Origin: Struthio camelus
Taxonomy: Eukaryota; Chordata; Aves; Struthioniformes; Struthionidae
Reading direction: 5' to 3'
Assembly (NCBI RefSeq): GCF_040807025.1
Contig: NC_090942.1
Location: forward strand, 181,239,247-181,303,246
Length of the DNA stretch: 64,000 bases
This document shows, in pieces, positions 1 through 9,744 of the stretch (position 1 is its first letter; each line of letters opens with the position of its first letter). The position numbers and the translations under genes were made by a program. The notes under the pieces were generated by a model, which searched no databases, was not told where the DNA came from, and saw only the letters and a list, made by a program, of their open reading frames with translations.

Positions 1-3000
1 AGACTGGGGGAGGGAGGGGTGAAAGGGGAGTAGTTGCACTCCACCACAATATAATCCATATTTTCCCTGCCAAGAAAATAAAAATACTGTGTGCCAAAAA
101 ATTATATAACGTCACTTATACACCCTCAGTTGGGGCTTAGTTATCATTGCTCACTTTGGGTTTCTATGACTTTTTGTAAATATGTATTTAGCAAGACTAA
201 TATTGATCTGAATTATCCAGTCTACTTTGTAATTCATAAAACACTTTAAGTGGTAGGAGACTTTAAGTGCCAGTGATGATCACTTTGCTTTAATATGGAT
301 TCAGTTTACAATCCAATTAGAATAAGCATGACAAGCATCTCTGTAATAACTATGTTATTATTTTCTAATCTGTTAACATTTCAGTTTTTATTTATATTAG
401 TAATTTTGATTTAAATAAAAAGTAAGCTATATAATCAGCAGAATTGGGAACATGTTCAGGACCAGGCTGGATGTGGCTGCATCTATATTACTAAACAGAG
501 AGACAGAAAGCAATATCAAAGTTTGCGCCCCCATATTAATTAATTGCTAGGTTACTTAATTGTTAGCTCTCTCAGCTTTGAATACCCCATCAAGGAGAAT
601 GCTTAGGAACAACTCAAGAGATTGATCACTCTAGCAACTGCTCTCAAAATCATTACGGATGAGACTGCACAGAGGTGGCTTCCTCTGTCCCATACAGTCT
701 TACAACACTGTCCTCTGAAGGCTTTGCTCTCTCATATGCTCTCCTGCAACATGCCTGAACATGTAATAACTACCCTAGTCACACTATAAAAGTACCACTC
801 CAAACACCCCTCACACTATTTTTGAAACTGTGATCCGGAAAAAAATAAAAATAAATTGTAATTATTTCTTTGAATCATAGGAGCAACCTCTGGGTCTGGA
901 GGAGGTCCAGATGCACATGCTATGTAGTATACCCATGACCACTGTAGCGGCAGCTTTTGCTTAACAGTGTGGCTGCAAGCCAGTTTGTGCAGTTTGGCTT
1001 CAGGGCAAAGAATCATTTCCTGAATCACTTCTATTTGGCTTTAGAATCACAGGCAACAGCTAAACTGTGTATGTTGTCAGTGCCAGAAGACACCTCACAA
1101 TGTTCAGCCCGAATGGTGTGGACCAGCTCACTTCCATGATATGTTGGGGTCTTAGTTTACTGTGTTGATTTTCCATTAGTCTGCCTACATCTTCCTTTTG
1201 CATTGCAGCACTGAAGACTCACACCGGGAACATATATGTAACACGGGAAACAAGGATACAGGGCAAAACAGATGTCAAACCTACTTGAAAATATAGATAT
1301 ATTCCATAATGTAAATCCACACTAACTCTATTGGTACCTCTTGACCACTGTCGTATTTCTTGCATGCAGAGGTTGATGCTAAAAGCCAGTAGTAAAAAGA
1401 CAGGCTTTTTTTAGAGCCCACATTCAGTGCTAAAACCAAAATAACCATAAAAGGCTAGATTTCTTTCCTCCAGAAACAATGCAGCAGATCCCGTTGCTAC
1501 AGCAACAGTTCACAGTCTCATTGATGGGATGGACTAGCCAATGTGTCTCCTGGGACTGGGAGAGAAATGATGCTCTTGAGAGCAGGAGATGCAGTTCTCA
1601 GCAAAGCTCTGTGGAAATAAGAGCTACACATGCAGTGAGGTTTTCAGAACCACATCAACAAAACAGCCCTGAATTATTCAAATTTGCAACTACTTTGTGT
1701 CACCAGACAGAATCCAACAGTGAATCCAGCTCACAAACAGTCATCTTTATTTGTGCAGTCTCCCTATAAATCACGAAAGATGCTGTCAGATATCTCATCT
1801 GAGGTCCTTATTAATTCATATGACCACATTTTATCGTAAAGTACTAATTATTGCTTTTATGTGTAATATGCATGCTTATATTTCCCTGGGAACTGAAAAT
1901 AGAATTCAGTATTGTGAAACATTCAGATTATCATATTAATTAAAATCTGAAGTGCAAAGTTGCATCCATAAAATATTGTTGCTTGCAAACTTTTTCTTAG
2001 ACACAATGGAAAATCTGGTTGATTACAGTTTATAATAGCAGTAATCCCTGCAATATCATTCATTAGCACAGTTAACAACTAATTTGTTGGAGCTTTGACT
2101 GCCCTTGGCTTTCCCTCAAGCTGTTCATAAACTGGTCATTAACTGTTGGTTACAATTGATTTCTCAAGGCCCTATTTAAAAGAAATTTTATTTCAATTCA
2201 GCATCCACAGAGCCTAATCTTGATTTGGTAAACAAAAATCATTCTCTTCTTTAGTGATAGAACTTTTGTTCCTTATTCTCCTTGGTATACCCTTTCAGGG
2301 ATATATGGCGATGTAAGTTTTGTGGCCAAGGGCTAATGCGAAAGCCAACCCCCGCTATCCTTATTCCAAATTTTCAGCCCAAAAAGGAAGAACACTCTAT
2401 TGACATTTAGCAGGAAAAAAGGAGACAAATGAAAGGGTCCAAAGGGAAGCCTGCAGCTTATTTGTTTTACATATATTATTCCTTTATATTTGGAAAATAT
2501 CTACTTCAATGTAAAGAAATGTTTGTGATTATTATAATATTATGATTGACCAGGAATGCTGACCAATTAAATATACCCAAACAGAGTTAACACCCAACCT
2601 AAGACTATAGTGTGCTGTGTTAAGGTAATAAAGTTACAGCCTTTAAAAAAAAAGGGAACAGGAGACTTTGTAGGAAAATATTTCATAAGGCATAACAAGT
2701 TTAAGAGGCATCTGTAAATTCAGAAAGAGTCTGTTTAAGAATCTCTTGTGCATTAGAAGGCTGTTACTTTTCAGTGCTTCCTGAATTCCTGGTAAGAATT
2801 TAAATACCAGGAATGGTTAATGAAGCTGCTAGCAGTATAAGGAGTGGAGGAAAAGGTATGAACTGACTGACACTACTACCATGTGTGGAAGACTTTTGTC
2901 TAAGGAGAACACACTGATATCAGCTCTTGTATATTTAAGCTCCAATAAAAGCCATTTCAAGACTTCCAGCGTGCAGCTAGCTCTGTCAAAGTCCTGTCAC

Positions 3001-3389
3001 TTTTTCTTTAGCGTAAAATTTCTCTCTCCTGTTCTGTCCTTCCAGCCAATATTCTGGTCTATATATTAGCTGTCTTTTGCTTTGACAGCTTTAGCCTTCT
3101 CCTGTCCAGCCTTTCCACCTTTCTTTGTCCATTTTTTTCAAAGTTTCACAGTTAAATGAATCACTCTCTTCTGGAAATCCAGCCTTGTAACTTGCTGTCC
3201 TCTAAACTTTTCACCATCTCATCATACTCATGATCAGTATACATTTCTTCAAATTCTACAAAGCATTGCTCCACATTTCAGTTCCAGTATTTTTCCCAAA
3301 TCTACTCTAATAGTTCTTCTGAATGCTTCCTTTATTCTCTTGAGAGAGTTTTATATTGTTTGCTTTTGTAGCAATCTCTTTAGGTTGAA
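1..3389. other. AT-rich intergenic DNA, no gene seen
   Basis: This stretch is clearly richer in A and T than the rest of the window. Its open frames are all short, show no recognisable protein family and are not joined by plausible splice sites. I see no tRNA or rRNA structure and no long tandem repeat. It may contain old dispersed repeats that cannot be classified by eye. Confidence 0.6.
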
Positions 3390-3404
3390 AACCACGACCA
3401 TGAG

Positions 3405-4142
3405 ATGGTGGAGTTCAGGATCCTGCGAGGAGGGAGCAGGGCAATAAGTAGGACTGCAATGCTGGATTTCAGGAGAGCTAACTTTGGCCTCTTCAGGGAC
3501 CTACTTAGGGGAATCTCATGGGGGAGGGCCCATGAGAAGGAAGGAAGACTAGAAGGAAGAGGGGCCCAAGAAAGCTGGTTAATATTCAAGCATCCCCTCC
3601 TCCAGGCTCAAGATGGGTGCATCCCTCTGAGTAATAAGCCCAGCAAAGCGGGCAGGAGACCTGTGTGGATGAGCAAGGAACTCCTGGCAAAACTCCAGCA
3701 GAAGAAGGAAGTCTACAGAACGTGGAAAAGGGGACGGGCCACTTGGGAGGAATACAGGGACGTTGTCAGAGTGTGCAGGGATGCAATGAGGAAGGCTAAG
3801 GCCCAGTTGGAATTAAATCTGGCAAGGGATGTCAAGGGCAACAAGAAGGGCTTCTTCAAATGCATCAATAGCAAGAGGAAGCCTAGGGAAAACGTGGGCC
3901 CGCTGATGAATGGGGCGGGTGCCCTGGTGACGAAGGATACAGAGAAGGCAGAGTTGTTGAATACTGCCTTTGCTTCCGTCTTCACTGCTAAGGCCAGTCC
4001 TCAGGAATTCCAGACCCTGGGGACAAGAGAGGAAGTCTGGAGAAAGGAAGACTCTCCCTTGGTGGAGGAGGATCAGGTCAGAGATCTTTTGTCCAAACTT
4101 GACATCCGTAAATCCATGGGCCCCGACGGGATGCACCCATGA
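3405..4142 (+). pseudogene. CR1 ORF2, N-terminal fragment (linker and start of reverse transcriptase)
   Basis: This is 245 residues of CR1 ORF2 after the endonuclease core: the MVEFRILRGG segment, a lysine- and arginine-rich linker, and the region leading to GPDGMHP, which opens the reverse transcriptase fingers. It ends at the TGA in 4140-4142. The expected reading is R-V-L-R-E-L, so the stop looks like CpG decay of [11 protein letters not shown] follows directly after the stop in the same frame, which shows this is a point change and not an end of homology. The ATG at 3405 is an internal methionine of the family, not a real start. Confidence 0.9.
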
Positions 4143-4161
4143 GTGCTGAGGGAGCTGGCGG

Positions 4162-5562
4162 ATGTTATTGCTAGGCCACTCTCCACCATCTTTGAAAGGT
4201 CCTGGAGATCAGGAGGTGCCTGAGGCCTGGAAGAAAGCCCATGTCAGCCCAGTCTTCCAAAAGGGCAAGAAGGAGGAGCCAGGAAACTCCAGGCCTGTCA
4301 GCCTCACCGCCATCCCTGGAAAGGTGATGCAACAGCTCCTCCTGAAGGTCATCGCTAAGCATCTGGAGGACAAGAAGGTGATCAGGAGTAGTCAGCATGG
4401 ATTCACCAAAGGGAAATCATGCTTGACCAATCTGATAGCCTTCTCTGATAGGATGACTGGCTGGGTGGAGGAGGGGAGAGCAGTGGCTGTTGTCTGCCTG
4501 GACTTCAGCAAGGCTTTTGACACTGTCTCCCATCACATCTTCCTAGGTAAACTGAGGAAGTGTGGGCTAGACGAGTGCATGGTGAGGTGGATTGAGAACT
4601 GGCTGGATGGCCGAGCTCCGAGGGTTGGAATCACTGGTGCAGAGTCAAGCTGGAGGCCTGTAGCTAGTGGTGTCCCCCAGGGGTCAGTCCTGGGTCCAGT
4701 CTTGTTCAATATATTCATCAGTGACCTGGAGGAAGGGACAGAGTGCACCCTCAGCAAGTTTGCTGATGCTACTAAACTGGGGGGAGTGGCGGACACACCA
4801 GGAGGCTGTGCTGCCACTCAGAGGGACCTGGACAGGCTGGAGAGGTGGGCGGAGAGAAACCTCCTGAAGTTCAACCAAGGCAAGTGCAAGGTCTTGCCCC
4901 TGGGGAGGAATAACCCCATGCACCAGAGCAGGCTGGGGGTTGACCTGCTGGAAAGCAGCTCTGCAGAGAAGGACCTGGGAGTGCTGGAGGACGACAAGTT
5001 AAGCATGAGGCAGCAGTGTGCCCTTGTGGCCAAGAAGGCCAAGGGTATCGTGGGTTGCCTTAGGGAGAGTGTTGCCAGCAGGTGGAGGGAGGTGATCCTG
5101 CCCCTCTCCTCAGCCCTGGTGAGACCTCACCTGGAGTGCTGTGTCCAGTTCTGGGCTCCCCAGGACAAGAGAGACATGGCACTCCTGGAGAGAGTCCAGC
5201 GGAGGGCTACCAAGATGATTAGAGGGCTGGAGCATCTCTCCTCTGAAGAAAGGCTGCAAGAGCTGGGCCTGTTCAGCCTGGAGAAGAGAAGACTGAGAGG
5301 CGATCTCATAAATGTGTACAAGTATCTGAAGGGGGAGTGTCAAGAGGATGAGGCCAGCGTCTTCTCTGTGGTGCCATGTGACAGGACAAGAGGCAACGGG
5401 CACAAACTGAACCACAAGAGGTTCCATCTGAACCTGAGAAAAAACTTCTTCCCTGTGAGGGTGACAGAGCATTGGAGCAGGTTGCCCAGAGGGGTAGTGG
5501 AGTCTCCTTCGCTGGAGATATTCAAAACCCGTCTGGATGTGATCCTGGGCAATATGCTCTAG
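4162..5562 (+). pseudogene. CR1 ORF2, reverse transcriptase and C-terminal fragment
   Basis: From about 4215 this frame carries the CR1 reverse transcriptase palm and thumb and the C-terminal region. Motif A is [12 protein letters not shown] and motif B is [11 protein letters not shown]. Motif C reads FADATKL, while active CR1 has FADDTKL, so one of the catalytic aspartates is lost. The conserved ending LEIFKTRLD is followed by a stop near the element's 3' end. The frame is offset from the preceding fragment because of the small deletion near 4213, and the first dozen or so codons are not family sequence. This is transposon debris, not a host gene. Confidence 0.92.
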
Positions 5563-5626
5563 GTGACCCTGCTTGAGCAGGGAGGTTGGACTAGATGATC
5601 TCCAGAGGTCCCTTCCAACCTAAACG

Positions 5627-5642
5627 ATTCTGTGATTCTGTG
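5627..5642 (+). repeat. CR1 3' tail microsatellite, (ATTCTGTG)2
   Basis: Two exact copies of the octamer ATTCTGTG end the CR1 element. This short tail repeat is diagnostic of the CR1 family and fixes the element's 3' boundary and plus orientation. Confidence 0.92.
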
Positions 5643-6420
5643 AAAACAGTTTTCCACTTCACGTCCGCTAAGCCAAGTCCTTCTCCTGCACATCTTTCTC
5701 CAAAATCAGAAAGAAAGATGATTTCCTCACTGAAAAGCAGGACTTCATCTCCGTCTGATCTGTCCTCACTTCTTTTACCTACAAACAGATAAATCTGGGC
5801 AAGTTTCTTAAGATCAGATCCAAAAAAGATCACAGGCAAAGATTTATTCAGGCTCTGACACATAAGGCAATGTTAAAAGAAACAGTAAAACATCTTTCAA
5901 ACAAAATATTCCCTACAAAGCACATCAGTAGCTTCAGCTATATCTATACTAATTTAATTAGTCCAGAACCAAAGAAGTCTGGCACAGGGGGCTGAGAGGT
6001 ATTGAATGGCTTGTGTCCATACCACTAAATTCATTTTCATCCTCCAAAACAAGTGACCATATCCAAAATGCTTACTAACTGTGATCCACTGTTGTCCCAA
6101 AGAAGGATTCTTTCACCTGGTGTGCAAAGAGCTGAGACACATAGAGTTGAGATATTTGTTTAATTCATTTTTGTGCAGAGATGGCTGCTAGATGGTAATT
6201 CCACCACACCTGATTACTGCACAGCTTATACTTTATACAGTTTAAGCAATAGTTATCAGAACAGTTTACAACTACATTAAGTCATTCTTCTTCTCATTGC
6301 TTCTGTTAGGTCTCATCTTCATTTAAAGCCACAGTATCCTCTTTTTCTACTACGCATCCTCCATGGGGAAAGGGCTCTGATCAGCAGGGGGCTTCCCTGC
6401 TTGTAGATGGGTTTTTTAAT

Positions 6421-6436
6421 TATGCTAATTAGCATA
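6421..6436. repeat. 16-bp perfect palindrome TATGCTAATTAGCATA
   Basis: The sequence equals its own reverse complement over 16 bases. It holds a TAATTA homeodomain-type core flanked by ATGC, similar to octamer-type sites. It lies about 120 bp left of the array edge and occurs only there, so only gene copy 1 has it upstream. A regulatory role is speculation. Confidence 0.5.
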
Positions 6437-6461
6437 GTTCACCCGTGGTTCAAGTAGAACT

Positions 6462-6511
6462 ACTGTTTATCAACTCCTGTTTATCAACGGTTTATCTCCT
6501 GTTTATCAACT
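6462..6511 (+). repeat. Short direct repeats of TGTTTATCAAC
   Basis: Three exact TGTTTATCAAC motifs plus one related GGTTTATCTCC lie within about 50 bp, with irregular spacing. They sit immediately left of the array edge and are absent from the junctions of units 2 and 3. Confidence 0.6.
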
Positions 6512-6555
6512 GTTTTTGTTCTCTTCAGGTTTATTTGGGAACTTCCTTATCTGGT

Positions 6556-7077
6556 TCCTCCGAGCAGCCCTGGAAACGCCCAGCTGCGTGCTGCAGTGGC
6601 CGTGCTTTTGGGGAAGCCTGGGCTGCTGGCTTTCAGCATGTCTGTTAGGCCCTTTGCGCTTGGGAACGTGGGAACCAGCTGCTGTTTCGGCCACGGGTGG
6701 AGGTCAGTCGCTGTGCGAGCCTCCTTCAGCTCTGTACGGGAGACAACTGCGTCGCACTAGCCACATCTGAGCAACCGGCTCGGCGTAAGGAGGGAGCTGG
6801 GGTAGCTTCCCGGCAGTTGCTGGGTAAGCGGTGCCTTGCAGAGGCTGTCACTGTTAGCTGGATCAGCGTACGCGACAGTGTACAGGTAAATGATGACACG
6901 CGGCCAATGTCACTGTGACCCGATTGTGACCCCCCCCGGCCCCTTGGTGACAGAGGGCCAGCCGCGCCTCCCCAAGGCCAGTGCGCAACGCTGTGCAGTG
7001 GTGTCTGGTCGTCCTCCCTGGTGGGCACGGTGGGTCGTCTTGTACTGAGGTACCGCAGGTACCCCAGGGCGCTGACG
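6556..7077 (+). promoter_or_regulatory. Shared 5' flank of gene copy 1, candidate promoter and 5'UTR
   Basis: These 522 bp between the array edge and the likely start codon are GC-rich and repeated in all units. A CCAAT box lies at 6904-6908, followed by the inverted repeat GTCAC-T-GTGAC (6909-6919). ACAG|GTAAAT at 6885/6886 could be the donor of a non-coding first exon, with AG acceptors possible at 7058 or 7067. I see no clear TATA box. CCAAT promoter and non-coding exon are alternative readings, both inferred. Confidence 0.35.
6904..6908 (+). promoter_or_regulatory. CCAAT box upstream of gene copy 1
   Basis: CCAAT lies about 170 bp upstream of the proposed ATG at 7078. The same box occurs at 28060-28064 and 49239-49243. 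Whether it is functional depends on where transcription starts, which the sequence does not show. Confidence 0.3.
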
Positions 7078-9744
7078 ATGTCTTGTGCCTGGGAGCGAAG
7101 GTCAAAGCACTGCTCAGAACTGGGGGAAGTAGCTGCTTACGTCCCCGACCTGCTTTTGTCTGAGGACTTGAAGCAGGAGAACCGTTGCGTTCAGAACTTC
7201 CACGGAGTGCTGCTCTTTGCGGATGTGTCAGGTGGGTCAAAGCGTTATGAAGGGCGGGCACTGAGGAGGAGTCACCGACCCGAGCCGTTGGGACTTAGCG
7301 GGCCTTTTGGAGCCCTGGTCGTCCCGCCTGTGGTAGAGAAGGGGTCAAAGGAGATGTCGTTTGCTGCTGAGGTCTTCCGCTTTGGGGAAGTAGCGCTCGG
7401 ACGTAGCCGAGGTCACAGCCCGGGGGCGGTCTTTGCTGCCAGCCGCACTGCGGCCTGCTTGTGGTCACCCGTCTGCTCAGAGCAGTGTGCGTAGGGAGCT
7501 CTGAGGCTGCCGGAGCAGCAGCTTGGGCCCGCGCTGTTGACTGCAGTGCTCTCTCCGGAGCTTTGGGGAGGTGTGAGGTGGGCCAGGCTCTGGCTCATGG
7601 AGGCCTGGGAGAGGAGGCCTGGCTGCCTTGCCTCACCCTTGTTAGTCTTTGTCAGGGCAAACTTGGAGGAGCAGCTGCTGCGCAGAGGAGCTGGCTTGCC
7701 AGGTGCTGCGTTAGTTGGCAAAGGCCTCCCGGGCTTTCTAGCTAAGGGTGTTGCCTGGCTGTAGGCAAGAGGGGAGGCAGCCGGGGGACGTGCTGGAGGG
7801 TGGCAGCCAAGTGCAGGAGCTAGGCGTAACGGGTAGGTGTGAGCATGGGGAAGGCGCCCGTCAGCGAGCGCTCAGAAGCGCGGGTGGAATTAGAGGGCTG
7901 TGCCCGCTGTCAGGGGCGCGCCCGGGTTCTCCCGGAGCGTGGTTCTCTTGGCTGGCTGAAAGCGACGTGGAAAGTGCCAGGTCCTTCGGCCCCGTGGACG
8001 CGTCCTGATTTCTTTGTGCCTGTGTGTCCCTGTTGCAGGTTTCACTGCTCTGACAGAGAAATTCAGCCAGAGCATCAGCAGAGAGCGGGGTGCGGATGAG
8101 GTCACGCAAACCCTCAATCGCTACATGGGTGACATTTTGGAGGGTAAGTGCCGTTCTGCAGGACTGTGTGGGATTGGGCCACGACGAGAGAGAGGTGCTG
8201 GGCAGCCTGCTGCTGCTGCTGCCGCCGCCTCCTCCTTGCGCGGGCTGGAGGTTCCCATGGGGCTGAGAGCAGCCGAGAGCAGCTGGGCTCTTCTGGCAGG
8301 TGCTTTCTGCTCCCCACGAAGACTAAGGAGGTGCCCGCTTTCTCAGCACCCACCCTTGGCCTTGTGGAGTGACCGCTGTTCAGTGATGGAGGAAGATTTT
8401 GCTGGTGTTGGGGCGCAGGGGGGAGCGGGTGCATCTAGCCAGTGTTAGTGCCCAAATGAGCCGGGGATGGGGGCGCTGACCAAAGTGTGCGTTACTTTCC
8501 CTGGGGCCTTGTCACAGGGCACAGTAGCGTAGGTCCCAGGGCTGTGGTCCCTGTGAGCAGTGCAGCTGCTACGTTTGCTAAGTTGTGCCCCCAAAGCACC
8601 GCTGCTCTTGTGCTGCTGTCTGAGCAGAGCGGCTTGTCCTGCGGCCTTCCTGAAGAAGGCCTAGCTGCAACTCTTGTTGTGCTTTTTTTTTTCGCTCCGC
8701 AGAGCTGCTGGCTTTTGGTGGAGACATCTTGAAGTTTGCAGGTACGTGTGCGTAAAAGAGACGTGGCCTCGTCTGCTGCAGCTGCAGACGAGTGCTAGGG
8801 GAGAGGGGAGACAGAGCCGCGAGCTGGCAGAGCCCCGAGGGGTGGCTCTGCTGGCACGCAGGTGCCCAGGGGGAGCTGCCGTCCCGGGCCCTGGCGGCGT
8901 GGCTGCAGTTGTAGCTGGCGGGGCAGAGGGGGAGGTGTGCCTGTGGCCAGGGTGCTGTAGTTGAGGAGGAGGCCTTCACCCAAACGCGTTTTCCCTGGCA
9001 CGCCTGCTGGCTTCCGCTGCCCCGGCAGGTGGGTGCAGGTCAGGGAGCGTCAGGTGTCACGAGAGCCGTCCCTGTCCCCTTGCTTTCCCCAGGGGATGCT
9101 GTGCTGGTGCTGTGGAGAGCAAAGCACACGCAGCTGAGGGACACCATCAGCCTGGTGCTGCAGTGTAGCCAGCAAATCCAGGAGAAGTACAGGATCCGTG
9201 AGACGGACGTGGGTCTGAAGCTCCGATTGAAGATAGGTACGGGGAGTGCCGGATTAGGCTGCTGCGCGTTCTCAGGCAGGCGTTCACGAGCTGCCTGCAT
9301 GCAAAGTGAGCCGGTGGCCGGCCAACGTGCCGGTGTGGGGCCCCTGATGAGGACCCCCTCCCCGGCCATGATCAGTCCTGAATCCATAAAGTGGGTGCTT
9401 CACCTGCACTCGAAGCAGTTGAGCGGGAAGAGCCCGGCTCCAGGGCTGAGCTTCAAAGTTGGCCTGGGAGGAGCTGAGCTGTGGCGGGCTGTGGAGGTAA
9501 AAATGCTCTCTGCATCAGTTGTGCTTGTCTCTCACCAGGGATCTCTGCAGGGCATATGTCCCTCCTGACTGTTGGAGACAAAAAGCAGCAGCACTTCCTG
9601 ATCCTTGGCCAGGCCGTGGGTGAAGTGTGGCAGGCCCAAAACCTTGCCAATGCAAGTGACGTGATCCTGTCACCCAGCTGCTGGGAGCTCTGTAACCAGA
9701 ACAAGATCAAGACCAAGAGACTTAAAGGCCAAAGCGCTGTGAAG
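7078..9744 (+). other. Copy 1, C1 cyclase domain (exons 1-5, residues about 43-216)
   Basis: Class III cyclase first half. LLFADVSGFTAL carries metal ligand Asp49, and FGGDILKFAGD carries Lys97 (bicarbonate-pocket lysine in human) and metal ligand Asp101. GQAVGEVWQAQN (exon 5) has Trp178 (codon 9628-9630) where human GQAVDDVRLAQN has Arg176. Numbering is a constant +2 from human across this domain, so the alignment is secure. The matching spans are 28234-30900 in copy 2 and 49413-52079 in copy 3. Confidence 0.9.

Larger units (their letters stand above)
3390..5642 (+). mobile_element. CR1 LINE (non-LTR retrotransposon), 5'-truncated and inactive
   Basis: Conceptual translation follows avian CR1 ORF2 from the end of the endonuclease/linker region, through the reverse transcriptase, to the C-terminus. 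Recognisable stretches are [64 protein letters not shown] and [14 protein letters not shown]. The element ends in the CR1 3' sequence and two ATTCTGTG units. A full CR1 is about 4.5 kb, so the 5' half is missing, which is normal for this family. The copy is dead in three ways. There is an in-frame TGA at 4140-4142 where CR1 usually has CGA after MHP. There is a frameshift near 4213, apparently two bases lost. The reverse transcriptase motif reads FADA instead of FADD. No clear target-site duplication is visible, as is usual for CR1. Confidence 0.95.
5643..6555. other. Unique flank between CR1 and the tandem array; possible dispersed repeat
   Basis: There is no gene or long open frame. From about 6130 to 6555 the sequence has the feel of a degraded dispersed repeat, perhaps a fragment of an old LTR-type element, but I cannot assign a family with confidence. 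It contains a 16-bp perfect palindrome and several TGTTTATCAAC motifs, listed separately. This is the last unique sequence before the array. Nothing like it precedes units 2 and 3. Confidence 0.4.

Noticed and set aside
816-3069. Several short open frames in the AT-rich left part
   Set aside because: All are under about 100 codons, with no homology, no supporting splice pattern and no conserved motif.
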